From assembly GCA_947475895.1 (NCBI GenBank), contig CANJMF010000007.1, forward strand, positions 58,257 through 122,256: a DNA stretch of 64,000 nucleotides, in the 5' to 3' direction. Positions 1-7,829 of this stretch are shown here, piece by piece. Numbering within the stretch: the first letter of the stretch is position 1; each line of letters starts with the position of its first letter. Source of the DNA: Fidelibacterota bacterium (GTDB lineage Bacteria > Pseudomonadota > Alphaproteobacteria > Rhodospirillales > Rhodospirillaceae). A model generated the notes under the pieces. It made no database searches, had not been told where the DNA came from, and worked only from the letters and a program-made list of their open reading frames with translations. Position numbers and translations under genes: made by a program.

Positions 1-5
1 ACGAG

Positions 6-93
6 CCCATGAACTTATGAATCGCACATGGTCAGTCGCTTGATCGGTCACGCTTTTTGGCGCTGGCATTCGACCCCATGAACTTATGATTCG
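6..93. repeat. Direct repeat pair, 69-bp period
   Basis: The 15-mer CCCATGAACTTATGA occurs at 6-20 and again at 75-89, each followed by (A/T)TCG, so the match extends to 19 bases with one mismatch. The period is 69 bp. The unit is itself an imperfect palindrome around CATGAACTTATG. It lies just upstream of two intrinsic terminators and a phage-like gene, so a phage promoter or operator role is possible, but nothing in the window proves this. Confidence 0.55.
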
Positions 94-172
94 GGCTGTC
101 GCCGCCACCGGCATCACTGTTGACGAACCGCGGAAAGTTGACAAAAATCACAGGGTCATAATCGTGCACTCG

Positions 173-201
173 CCCCGACGGGAAACCGTGCGGGGTTTTT
201 T
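173..201 (+). terminator. Intrinsic terminator 1
   Basis: A GC-rich stem runs from 173 to 195 (CCCCGACGG pairing with CCGTGCGGGG, one bulged G), closed by a GAAA tetraloop and followed by TTTTTT at 196-201. It ends transcription entering from the left edge and lies about 100 bp upstream of the lysozyme-like gene. Confidence 0.8.
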
Positions 202-245
202 ATTGCCTGCGTGGTTGCCCGGCGTGACGCCCTTCCCCAACCCGA

Positions 246-283
246 CCCCGTTGCCCGCCTTACCGGCGGTCGCGGGGTTTTTT
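246..283 (+). terminator. Intrinsic terminator 2, abutting an RBS
   Basis: CCCCG at 246-250 pairs with CGGGG at 273-277, with an inner CCGCC/GGCGG stem and a TTAC loop, followed by TTTTTT at 278-283. The ribosome binding site TTGGAGG of the next gene begins a few bases later. A terminator placed directly against the next gene's RBS is a layout often met in compact phage genomes; that reading is inference. Confidence 0.7.
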
Positions 284-298
284 ATTTGGAGGCCATCA

Positions 299-862
299 AT
301 GGCACTCGCTCCCTATCGAAGCTTTGGATTATTTGCCCCGAGCCAACCGCAAAATCATACGGGCGACGACGATCCCGTTGCGCACTGGAAACAGGGGATC
401 GGCTTTAGTGAAGAACCAGCCCAAGACGCCCAAGGATTTTGGACGATTGGTTACGGCCAAAGACTCAACGACACACCCGGCGGCCCGAGGCCCTACGCGA
501 CAATCTCGGAACCCATCGCCCACGATGAACTGAACTACTTCATGGCTCAGGGCGGCGACCCAAGTACGCGCATTAATCCAACGCCAGAAACTATCAGCGA
601 AGGAGAGGACATCGGACCGACGGATAAGCCGCAATACCTTCCCAGTTCGGGAGGATACACGCGAGGCCAGCACGTCGGCGTTCAAGGCAATGTTACTCAG
701 GAGGATATCGACGCCATACCCGATGACATTTTGATGCCGGACAATTCGATCGGCGGCAAAATTTTAGAAGGTGCTGTCGGTGTTTACGATGCAATGGGTC
801 GGCTCATTGGCAAAAAACCCGAGCCGCCGCCATTTCCGAACAATGTCGGCATAAGGGGGTAA
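299..862 (+). CDS. Phage-like protein with GH24 lysozyme-like N-terminus
   Basis: The product is 187 aa. Residues 31-58 resemble the T4-type lysozyme active-site strip: D43, G46 and T49 sit in a QDAQGFWTIGYG context, with the same D-to-T spacing as T4 lysozyme Asp20-Thr26. The position equivalent to catalytic Glu11 is Ile34, so muramidase activity is doubtful. The rest (60-187) is Pro/Gly/Asp-rich and unrecognised. The ATG at 299 is chosen because GGAGG lies just upstream and because longer reading would run through two terminators. No phage neighbours are visible inside the window. It may be a virion-associated or degenerate lysin protein; the family assignment is tentative. Confidence 0.6.
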   Translation: MALAPYRSFGLFAPSQPQNHTGDDDPVAHWKQGIGFSEEPAQDAQGFWTIGYGQRLNDTPGGPRPYATISEPIAHDELNYFMAQGGDPSTRINPTPETISEGEDIGPTDKPQYLPSSGGYTRGQHVGVQGNVTQEDIDAIPDDILMPDNSIGGKILEGAVGVYDAMGRLIGKKPEPPPFPNNVGIRG

Positions 863-868
863 ATTGGC

Positions 869-1585
869 TTAACGCCCCACCGGAAGATTGGGCAGGGTTT
901 TTCGCCCTGCCCATATTCCCACGACAGCCGCGCCGATCATCAGGCTGAGCAAACCAAAGATGGGGTTGATCTCGCCGAAGACCGCCGGAAAACTGAATAG
1001 GCTGTCGTAGATCGCGTGAAGCGCGACGACCAAGGCAATCGATCCCGTCTTGAGATACACGACGCCAAAAACGATGCCCGCAACGGCGATCCCCGCAAAA
1101 TTAATCGCATTGTCTGGCGCCGCGCCGACGTGCCACAGCGCGAAGATCACCGCCGCCAGAAGTACACCCCATACGGCGCCAAGCCGATCAACGATGAGGT
1201 TTTGCACAATGCCACGTGCAAAAAATTCTTCGTGGAGGCCGACGGGGATCGCGGCGACGGAAAGGATAACCGCATCCAAAATCGGCGGGCTCGAATGCGG
1301 CGCTAGAATGGGAGAACCGGCGACGAATATCATTGCCAACCAGAAAAGCGGTTGGCGCATTTTCGTAAGGCTCGGGCGTCGGCTGAAAATAATATCGGGC
1401 ATTAAAAGACAAAATGCCCCTGCGGCAACCAACCGGGCCGGCGTGCGCAAGATTTCGATAATCGTGAAATCCGGCCCAGCCTGATAAAAAAGCCGCGAGT
1501 ACGCCATATAAGCGACCTCGATGGCGATCACCAACGCGAGACGCAGTTTGAAATCGAGACGCGCGACATTAAGCCAGGATCGCAT
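869..1585 (-). CDS. CPBP-family intramembrane glutamic endopeptidase
   Basis: This 238-aa multi-pass membrane protein carries the three CPBP (Abi/CAAX-protease-like) motifs: E119-E120-xxx-R124, the FxxxH motif ending at H152, and H190-xxx-D194 where most members have Asn. In this family the Glu pair and the two His residues build the membrane-embedded active site; substrates are usually unknown. The ATG at 1585 is preferred. An in-frame TTG at 1633 would add 16 residues that do not look like the family. It stands alone and faces away from the next gene. No partner was seen that would point to bacteriocin immunity or prenyl-protein processing. Confidence 0.85.
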   Translation of the reverse strand: MRSWLNVARLDFKLRLALVIAIEVAYMAYSRLFYQAGPDFTIIEILRTPARLVAAGAFCLLMPDIIFSRRPSLTKMRQPLFWLAMIFVAGSPILAPHSSPPILDAVILSVAAIPVGLHEEFFARGIVQNLIVDRLGAVWGVLLAAVIFALWHVGAAPDNAINFAGIAVAGIVFGVVYLKTGSIALVVALHAIYDSLFSFPAVFGEINPIFGLLSLMIGAAVVGIWAGRKTLPNLPVGR

Positions 1586-1672
1586 ATTTTTTGTCTCATG
1601 GAACTCAGGTGCGCACACTTCAAAGCATAACAAGAAAGCGGTATAGTCGCAAAATCAGGTGGCCCGACATCA

Positions 1673-2056
1673 ATGCCAAAAGTACTTAAATATTTCGTCG
1701 CTATTTTCGGAGTGGTGGCCGCTCTGGCCGTGGCGATCTATGTCCACTTTTGGATTACGACGGTCACGCTCGTAAACAATTCCGGAAAACTGCTGTCGCC
1801 CGTTCAAATAAAGCTGGCGCGCACTGAGATTTGGCGCGGCGAAATTCCGGCTGGAAAATCGCAACGGGCGTTCGGTAAGCCCAATCGCGAGGGCAATATC
1901 CTCATTTTCTTCAGAATCGACGGGCGCGCGATTCTCGCCGGATGCAGCCATGTTGCGCCCGGTCCGGCTGGCAGAGCCGAAATATTCACGATTGGCGAAA
2001 ACGGCTTAATTGATGAATGTCAGCCGCGCGAATCCGCCGACGACTCAAAACAATAA
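1673..2056 (+). CDS. Small membrane-anchored protein of unknown function
   Basis: The product is 127 aa with one clear N-terminal membrane segment (about residues 6-27) followed by an extracytoplasmic domain rich in beta-type sequence (VTLVNNSGK, IFFRIDGRAI). There is one Cys near the centre of the soluble part. No known domain is recognised. It is divergent from the CPBP gene, with about 90 bp between their starts, so a shared promoter region is possible. Its 3' end faces the MFS gene. Codon use is like its neighbours, which supports a real gene. Confidence 0.6.
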   Translation: MPKVLKYFVAIFGVVAALAVAIYVHFWITTVTLVNNSGKLLSPVQIKLARTEIWRGEIPAGKSQRAFGKPNREGNILIFFRIDGRAILAGCSHVAPGPAGRAEIFTIGENGLIDECQPRESADDSKQ

Positions 2057-2089
2057 TCCACGAAAATTTCGACGCGCGGGAGACCCGCC

Positions 2090-2139
2090 CTCAATCTTCG
2101 AGAAGTTAGCGACGCGGTTCATGCCGCCGACGATCTCAT
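2090..2139 (-). pseudogene. Remnant of a glyS 3' end
   Basis: Read on the minus strand, this stretch encodes IVGGMNRVANFSKIEG. The intact GlyS ends [16 protein letters not shown]. Twelve or more of 16 residues match, and about 36 of 48 bases, with most differences at third codon positions. It is therefore a diverged homologous copy, not a recent duplicate. It has no GlyS body: the stop codon of the MFS gene lies immediately upstream, and no stop follows IEG. It looks like the scar of an insertion or recombination at the end of glyS. Confidence 0.75.
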
Positions 2140-3450
2140 TTAATCCTCGGTGATGCGGCTGTGGCGTTGGGGATCGCGCATGCGCAGCGTTGTGAGGAAG
2201 GCGACAAACATCAACGCGGTGAGGAACCAATAATAATAGCTTTCGTGATTCGCGCGTTTGAAGGACAGCGCAATAAATTCGGCCGAGCCGCCGAACACGG
2301 CCTGGGCGGCCGCGAACGAGAGGCCTACGCCAAGGGCGCGAATTTCCGCTGGAAACAATTCGGCCTTGAATAAAGCGCTGACGGCCGTGTACGGCGACAG
2401 AATCACAAATGCGAATGTGAGAATCAGAAAAGCGTTTGTGGATTGATCGGCTTTTTCCAAGGCCATCATGATGGGGACCGTGCCCAAAGTACCGAGGGCA
2501 CTGAACGTCACCAACAGCGCCTTGCGGCCAACGAAGTCCGAAATCCAACCCAGCAATGGCTGTAGGAACATAAAGATGACGATGGTCGCCGTTGAAATCT
2601 GCGCAGCGGTTTCGGCCGAGAACCCGGACGTGTTGACGAGGAACTTCGGCATATAGATGGCGTAGTTCTGATAGGCCGTCGTCCCCGCCGCCGTAACGAC
2701 AAACACAATCAACAATTCGCGCCAATGTTTCGCCATCAGGGGCCATGTACGTGGCCGTTCCGCCAGGCGCTGCACCGCCTCGAAGGACTTGGTTTCATTC
2801 ACGGATGAGATAACGAAATAGGCGACCCCGGCCATCACGGTGCCGATGAGGAAAGGAATCCGCCAACCCCAGGCGATGAGTTCGTCTGACGTCAGGACGG
2901 CTTGCAGCACCAGCAGAACCGACATGGACAGCAGCAGGCCCAACAGGATCGTCACATAATGGATGCTGCCCCAAAAGCCGCGCCGTTTGCGGATCGCCAT
3001 CTCGCTGATGTAGGTGGCGCTTGCCGCGTACTGCCCGCCCAAACTCAGGCCTTGAACGACGCGAAAGAACACCAGGAGCACCGGCGCCATGACGCCGATG
3101 GTCGCATAGCTTGGAATGAATGCGATGCCGAGGGAACCGCACCCCATGACGACCATGGACAGCATCATCGCCGGTTTGCGGCCCTTGCGGTCGGCGTAAA
3201 CCCCCATGAGCCAACTGCCCAGGGGCCGTATCATGAAGCCGAGCGCGAAGATGCCGGCCGCGTTCAGAAGCTGCGCGGTCTGATCGACCTGGGGAAAGAA
3301 GGACTTCGAGAAATAGAGCGCCAGCGTGGGATAGGTATACCAATCATACCATTCCACCAGACCGCCAATCGTCGCCGCGAAAATCGAACGCACGCGCGCC
3401 AGCCACGAACTGGCTGCGCGGTGACCCTCGACAGCGTTATCCATGCTCAT
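2140..3450 (-). CDS. MFS transporter, metabolite:H+ symporter (MHS/KgtP-like) type
   Basis: This 436-aa, 12-helix protein is a major facilitator of the MHS subfamily, which imports organic acids, betaines or similar solutes with protons. Visible signs are GGLVEWYDWY near residue 29, the loop 2-3 motif GVYADRKGRKP, and GWRIPF near residue 194 before helix 6. It starts 29 bp after the alpha-hydroxy-acid dehydrogenase and is probably its co-transcribed uptake partner; a hydroxy-acid substrate is inferred from that alone. Its stop codon abuts the glyS remnant. ATG codons occur at residues 1 and 3. Confidence 0.85.
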   Translation of the reverse strand: MSMDNAVEGHRAASSWLARVRSIFAATIGGLVEWYDWYTYPTLALYFSKSFFPQVDQTAQLLNAAGIFALGFMIRPLGSWLMGVYADRKGRKPAMMLSMVVMGCGSLGIAFIPSYATIGVMAPVLLVFFRVVQGLSLGGQYAASATYISEMAIRKRRGFWGSIHYVTILLGLLLSMSVLLVLQAVLTSDELIAWGWRIPFLIGTVMAGVAYFVISSVNETKSFEAVQRLAERPRTWPLMAKHWRELLIVFVVTAAGTTAYQNYAIYMPKFLVNTSGFSAETAAQISTATIVIFMFLQPLLGWISDFVGRKALLVTFSALGTLGTVPIMMALEKADQSTNAFLILTFAFVILSPYTAVSALFKAELFPAEIRALGVGLSFAAAQAVFGGSAEFIALSFKRANHESYYYWFLTALMFVAFLTTLRMRDPQRHSRITED

Positions 3451-3479
3451 GAGCGAAGGCCCGACGGGCCCCGTTCAAA

Positions 3480-4766
3480 TCAGAGCGCCTTATGAATCAT
3501 CTTCGGGTTCAAGTCGCTCAAGGTGGCAGCGCCAACCTGCTGCATGGCAGCCAGGGTTTCTGCTTTTAAGATTTGCATCACCCGATCGACGCCCGCTTCA
3601 CCGAAGGCGGCGAGGCCCCAGATGTAGGGACGGCCCACGCCCACCATTGTGGCGCCCATGGCGACGGCTTTGACAACGTCCATGCCGCGACGGAAGCCGC
3701 CGTCGATAAAAATCGGGACCCGGCCTTTAACCGCCGGCGCAATATCAGCCAGCGAGGCGATGGTCGAGCCCGCTGTGTCTTCGTTGCGCCCGCCGTGGTT
3801 GGACACATAGACGCCGTAGCCCAACTTCACGCACATCAGCGCATCTTCAACGTCCATGATGCCTTTCACGAAGATATCCATTTTCGTGAAGTCGCGCAGA
3901 CGCTTCAGGAATTCCCACGTCAGGGCATCGGGGGTGAATTTTTGGTCCCAGATGGCCGCCGGAACTTCGGAGAACTGCGGCTTTTTTAAACGCACATTGC
4001 CCACCGGCTCCTTCGGATTCCCGGCACGAACCTCGTGACAGGTTGCGCAAAGGCGCGTGTCGGCGCGCCGTGAGCGTTCCCACTGCATGTCCTTGCGGGC
4101 CGAAACGCCGTCGACCGTTACCAGCACCGCCGGACAGCCATCGCGTTCCGCGCGGGCAACAATCGCTTTGGTGACTTCCCAATTGGCCTGTTGATAGAGC
4201 TGAAACATAACGGGCTTGCCGTTACGCACTTTGTTGACCTCGGTGGTCGAATTGGTGGCCATGGTCGAGAGCGCCTGCGCCACATTGTTTTTTGCGCTGG
4301 CGCGGCCCGTGGCGATTTCACCGTCGGGATTCCACTGGGTGTGGGAGCCGATGGGAGAGAGAAAGATGGGAACCGAATATTTAATGCCGAAAATCTCGCG
4401 GCTCGGGTCGGCGCTTTTTACATCGCGCAGGCGGCGCGAGCGGATCGCGAATTTGCTGATGTCTTCGCGGTTGGCGCGGTATGTGCCTTCGCCATCGGCG
4501 CCGGTGGACATCCACCCCCAGTGCGCGAGGGGCGAGTTTTTCTGGGCGACCGCTTCCAGTTCAAAAACGTCGAGGGCGTCTTCGGGCTTTTCGACCAGAT
4601 AGCTCGGATCGTAGGGTTTCCAGATATAAGGATCTGCGGCGCGCTGCTGCAGTTCGCTGCCGGTTGCCGCCAGCGCTTCGTGGGCGCTCATGCCGAGCAC
4701 GGGGCTTGCCGCGAGATATTGAAGGAATGAGCGGCGGCTCTTTTCCTGTCTGGTCAGATCACGCAT
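3480..4766 (-). CDS. Tat-exported FMN-dependent alpha-hydroxy-acid dehydrogenase with CxxCH motif
   Basis: The 428-aa protein belongs to the FMN alpha-hydroxy-acid oxidase family (lactate, glycolate or mandelate type TIM barrel). It has an N-terminal twin-arginine signal (SRRSFLQYLAASPVLG) and the FMN/catalytic motif SNHGGRNEDTAGS. Cys240-Ala-Thr-Cys243-His244 is a textbook haem-c attachment motif. It sits just after the strand corresponding to the TVD segment, in the mobile loop-4 region where flavocytochrome b2-type enzymes meet their electron acceptor. A periplasmic FMN/haem-c dehydrogenase passing electrons to the respiratory chain is an attractive inference. The RBS is strong (GGAGGG, 9 bp upstream). 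It is the middle gene of a three-gene unit. Confidence 0.88.
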   Translation of the reverse strand: MRDLTRQEKSRRSFLQYLAASPVLGMSAHEALAATGSELQQRAADPYIWKPYDPSYLVEKPEDALDVFELEAVAQKNSPLAHWGWMSTGADGEGTYRANREDISKFAIRSRRLRDVKSADPSREIFGIKYSVPIFLSPIGSHTQWNPDGEIATGRASAKNNVAQALSTMATNSTTEVNKVRNGKPVMFQLYQQANWEVTKAIVARAERDGCPAVLVTVDGVSARKDMQWERSRRADTRLCATCHEVRAGNPKEPVGNVRLKKPQFSEVPAAIWDQKFTPDALTWEFLKRLRDFTKMDIFVKGIMDVEDALMCVKLGYGVYVSNHGGRNEDTAGSTIASLADIAPAVKGRVPIFIDGGFRRGMDVVKAVAMGATMVGVGRPYIWGLAAFGEAGVDRVMQILKAETLAAMQQVGAATLSDLNPKMIHKAL

Positions 4767-4812
4767 TGGTCCATCCCTCCTCTTGAAACGCGACGTTAGC
4801 TAAACGTGCCGT

Positions 4813-5418
4813 TTAGCCTTTCTTCTGGTCTTTCAGCTCTTTGGTGATCAAGGCATAGAGCGCGTCGTAAACCGGAAAGCTCAAATCCAGTGCTTCTTGA
4901 TCGCTCTTCGCTTTTTGCAAATAGGCGTCCGCCAATCCCATCAGACCGAAGCCCCAACGGGCGTAACGGTCGTTCATGTCGACGGGGAGCTGTTGCGTTT
5001 TCCAGTCACCATTTTTCCGGTTCATGCCGGACCATGTGAGCGCCTGGCCGTTCATCTTGTCCAAGATGAGAACCGCAGGGTCATCAATTTTGTATTTCAC
5101 GATTGTTTTATGGAAACACGATCCGGCCTCGTCGTGGGCGGTGAGATCGCCCGTGGGGTAGCCCATGGAAATGGCGCCCTTCGGAAGCTGCTCGACCTTT
5201 TCTGAAAAAACGAACTTCGCGTCCTTGTCGACGAAGCGCTTCACCAGCCACGGCGCCATGACGCGATCAAAATGCGGGTGCGAGGAAATGCCCCAGGTTT
5301 TTCCATTCTCGGTGAGCGCTGCAACAGCGCTGCTTGAGAAAGACGTCGCGGCTCCGGCGACGGCAACGGTCACGACCGATTGAATGATGTCTCGGCGCGT
5401 GCGCTTAATATTGTTCAC
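4813..5418 (-). CDS. Tat-exported ChrB C-terminal-like protein
   Basis: The mature part resembles the C-terminal domain of chromate-resistance protein ChrB (PF09828-like): SSHPHFDRVMAPWLVKRF, DKDAKFVF, a Cys in the AGSCFH segment, and the IDDPAV segment follow the family order. Unlike ChrB it is stand-alone and begins with a twin-arginine signal (RTRRDIIQSVV, then a hydrophobic stretch ending AVAA). I favour the GTG at 5418 because GGGGGGA lies 7 bp upstream; an ATG at 5445 and a GTG at 5475 are alternatives. It ends 46 bp before the FMN dehydrogenase and is probably co-transcribed. No chrA is present, so chromate is not implied; a role in assembly or electron transfer is a guess. Confidence 0.7.
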   Translation of the reverse strand: MNNIKRTRRDIIQSVVTVAVAGAATSFSSSAVAALTENGKTWGISSHPHFDRVMAPWLVKRFVDKDAKFVFSEKVEQLPKGAISMGYPTGDLTAHDEAGSCFHKTIVKYKIDDPAVLILDKMNGQALTWSGMNRKNGDWKTQQLPVDMNDRYARWGFGLMGLADAYLQKAKSDQEALDLSFPVYDALYALITKELKDQKKG

Positions 5419-5557
5419 GGCTAGATCCCCCCACTTGTTGTCCATCGCATCATCCCGGAGGGACGCGATCTTCACAACGAACGTCCGCGCAGCGACCGAT
5501 GTCAGCCGCGCGCTACCGCAGTGATGCTATGCCCCTGATCCCCCGCACGGTCCGCAT

Positions 5558-5583
5558 TTTCCCTCATCGGCTAATGAGGGAAA
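5558..5583. promoter_or_regulatory. 10-bp perfect inverted repeat, possible operator
   Basis: TTTCCCTCAT and ATGAGGGAAA form a perfect 10-bp dyad around a 6-base centre (CGGCTA). It lies about 140 bp upstream of the ChrB-like gene, in the gap between that gene and glyS. The dyad is flanked by A/T and has no U-tract on either strand, which fits a repressor or activator site better than a terminator. The regulator is not identifiable. Confidence 0.45.
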
Positions 5584-5731
5584 TTAATCATGAAATGTGG
5601 ATGTTAGAGTTTGCTGCGATGCACTGGGCGGTGCAGGCGGAGAAACGCCCGGCCATATCAAGCCAGTAGCAATGCAGGCGGTGCACGCTTGCATTGTTAA
5701 CGCGAAACGCGGCAATTCCCTTGGTTGGCCG

Positions 5732-5747
5732 AAAAGCCCGCTGGGCG
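5732..5747 (-). terminator. Weak intrinsic terminator after glyS
   Basis: On the minus strand GCCC-AGC-GGGC is followed directly by TTTT, a few bases past the glyS stop codon. The stem is only 4 bp, so termination may be partial. Confidence 0.4.
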
Positions 5748-5748
5748 T

Positions 5749-7827
5749 TTAGCCTTCGATTTTCGAGAAATCCGCAACGCGATTCATGACATCGACAATA
5801 GACGCAAGAAGCGCAAGATTTGCCGCGCGTTCCGTTTGATCCTCTGCGTTGACAGTCACTTTATCAAAGAACAAATCAATTGGAGCACGTAAGGACGCCA
5901 AGGCGGACATCGCTCTAACAAAGTCTTCTTTAAGAATCGCTTCGTCGGCCCGTATGCCGAAATAGTTTGTGGCATTGTGCAACGCTTTCGATTCCTCGCG
6001 TCCCATCAAATCGCTCAACGGCGCGCCGCCAATATCATATTTTTTTCCATCTTTCTTCTCCTCGATGCGCAGAATGTTCGCGGCGCGGCGATAAGCCGCC
6101 AGGAGGTTGGTGCCGTCGTCAGTGCCGAGGAACGCGGACAGCGCTTCCACGCGCGCCATGAGGCGCACGAGATCGTCTTCACCCCCGAGCGCGAAGATCG
6201 CGTTCACATAATCATGACGCACACCGGCATCGCGCAGGTGGACCTTCAAACGGTCGGCGAAAAATTCGAGCACGTCGCGTGCGATCTTTTCCGGATCACC
6301 CTTCACGATCTCACCGTAACCGCCCAGCGCAGACTTGAACGCAACCAGCAAGGGCAGGCGCAGCTTGTTCTCGATGATGATGCGGATCACGCCGAGTGCG
6401 GCGCGGCGCAGCGCGAAGGGGTCCTTCGAGCCAGTGGGCTTTTCGTCGATGGCGAAGAAGCCGACGAGGCTGTCGATCTTATCGGCCAGCGACACCACCA
6501 CACTGATGGGTGCGGTTGGCGCGGCGTCCTGTGGGCCCAGCGGCGAATAATGCTGCGCGATGGCGTTTGCGACGTCGGCCGGTTCGCCGTCGTTCAGCGC
6601 GTAGTAGCGACCCATCAGGCCTTGCAGATCGGGGAACTCGCCCACCATGTCCGACGACAGGTCGGCCTTGCACAACAGCGCCGCGCGTTCGGCCTGCACC
6701 AGGGACGAACCCGGTACATAGGCGATGATGTGACGGCTTAACGCGACAATACGCTCGACCTTCGCGCGCATGGTACCGAGCTTGGCTTGGAACACGCGCT
6801 CTTCCAGTTTCGGCAAGCGGCTTTCCAGGGACTTCTTGCGGTCTTGGTCCCAGAAGAATTTGGCGTCGGACAAACGTGCGCGCAGTACGCGCTCATTGCC
6901 GGCGACAATCGCTTTGCCATTGTCTTTGGTCGTCATGTTGGCGATGACGCCGAAACGGTTGGCGAGCTTGCCGTCTTTGGTTTGAAGCGCGAAATACTTC
7001 TGATGCTTGCGCATGGCCGAGGTCAGCACTTCCGCCGGCACGTCCATGAAGGCGCTGTCGATGGTGCCCAACAGCGGCACGGGCCATTCGGCGAGGCCGG
7101 TCACTTCCGCCAGCAAACCCGGATCGTCGGTCACTGTGAGTTTTTCCGCCGCCGCCAGCTTCGCCAAATCCTGCGCGATGACTTTCGCGCGCGCTTCGGG
7201 TTCTACCAGCACATTGGCTTTTTTGAGCTTCGCGACGTACTCGGCGAAGGTCTTCACTTTAATTGACGCCGGGCTGAGGAAACGATGGCCGACGGTGGTA
7301 TCGCCCGCCGTTACGCCGCCGAACATCACTGGCACGACTTTGCCGTCGAGCACGCACACGATGCCATGAAGCGGACGCACCCAGCGCGTGGGGTTCGTGG
7401 CCCAGCGCATGGATTTCGGCCACGGCAATTGCGCGAGGGCGGCTTCGACAATCTCTTTCACCACGACAGCGGTCGCGCGGCCTTTCTTCGCCGTGACCGC
7501 GAAGTAAAACTGGCCCTTGGGCAATTCGCGGATTTCGGCGTCTTCGATGCGCGCCAATCCACTGCCCTTCAGGAAGCCTTGAATGGCTTGCTCGGGTGCG
7601 CCCACTTGCGGGCCTTTGCGTTCTTCGGTGGTGTCGGGTTGCGCTTTGGGCAAGCCATCCGCCGCCAACGTCACGCGGCGTGGACCAGCCACAGCGCGGA
7701 GCGTTTTGGCTTCAAGGCCGGCGGCTTTCAACGCATCGCCCACCAGACGCGCGAGGTCTTCCGCCGCGCGCGCTTGCATGCGCGCCGGAATTTCCTCGGA
7801 GAAAATTTCGAGAAGGAGTTCAGCCAT
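5749..7827 (-). CDS. glyS: Glycine--tRNA ligase beta subunit
   Basis: The 692-aa protein is the beta subunit of the bacterial alpha2beta2 glycyl-tRNA synthetase, which binds tRNA-Gly and is needed for aminoacylation with GlyQ. Typical segments are [18 protein letters not shown] at the start, [17 protein letters not shown] in the middle and the C-terminal anticodon-binding region ending [12 protein letters not shown]. The ATG at 7827 lies 2 bp after the glyQ stop codon, so the two are translationally linked. Longer in-frame reading upstream has no family support. A diverged copy of its last 16 codons lies about 3.6 kb downstream at 2090-2139. Confidence 0.97.
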   Translation of the reverse strand: MAELLLEIFSEEIPARMQARAAEDLARLVGDALKAAGLEAKTLRAVAGPRRVTLAADGLPKAQPDTTEERKGPQVGAPEQAIQGFLKGSGLARIEDAEIRELPKGQFYFAVTAKKGRATAVVVKEIVEAALAQLPWPKSMRWATNPTRWVRPLHGIVCVLDGKVVPVMFGGVTAGDTTVGHRFLSPASIKVKTFAEYVAKLKKANVLVEPEARAKVIAQDLAKLAAAEKLTVTDDPGLLAEVTGLAEWPVPLLGTIDSAFMDVPAEVLTSAMRKHQKYFALQTKDGKLANRFGVIANMTTKDNGKAIVAGNERVLRARLSDAKFFWDQDRKKSLESRLPKLEERVFQAKLGTMRAKVERIVALSRHIIAYVPGSSLVQAERAALLCKADLSSDMVGEFPDLQGLMGRYYALNDGEPADVANAIAQHYSPLGPQDAAPTAPISVVVSLADKIDSLVGFFAIDEKPTGSKDPFALRRAALGVIRIIIENKLRLPLLVAFKSALGGYGEIVKGDPEKIARDVLEFFADRLKVHLRDAGVRHDYVNAIFALGGEDDLVRLMARVEALSAFLGTDDGTNLLAAYRRAANILRIEEKKDGKKYDIGGAPLSDLMGREESKALHNATNYFGIRADEAILKEDFVRAMSALASLRAPIDLFFDKVTVNAEDQTERAANLALLASIVDVMNRVADFSKIEG

Positions 7828-7829
7828 GA

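Noticed and set aside
86..298. Longer N-terminus for the phage-like protein starting at 86
   Set aside because: It would have to be translated through two strong intrinsic terminators, and the ATG at 299 has a proper GGAGG site.
5529..5669. Possible 46-codon rightward ORF starting MPLIPRTVRIFPHRL
   Set aside because: No RBS, no recognisable conservation, and it contains the 10-bp dyad; more likely regulatory DNA.
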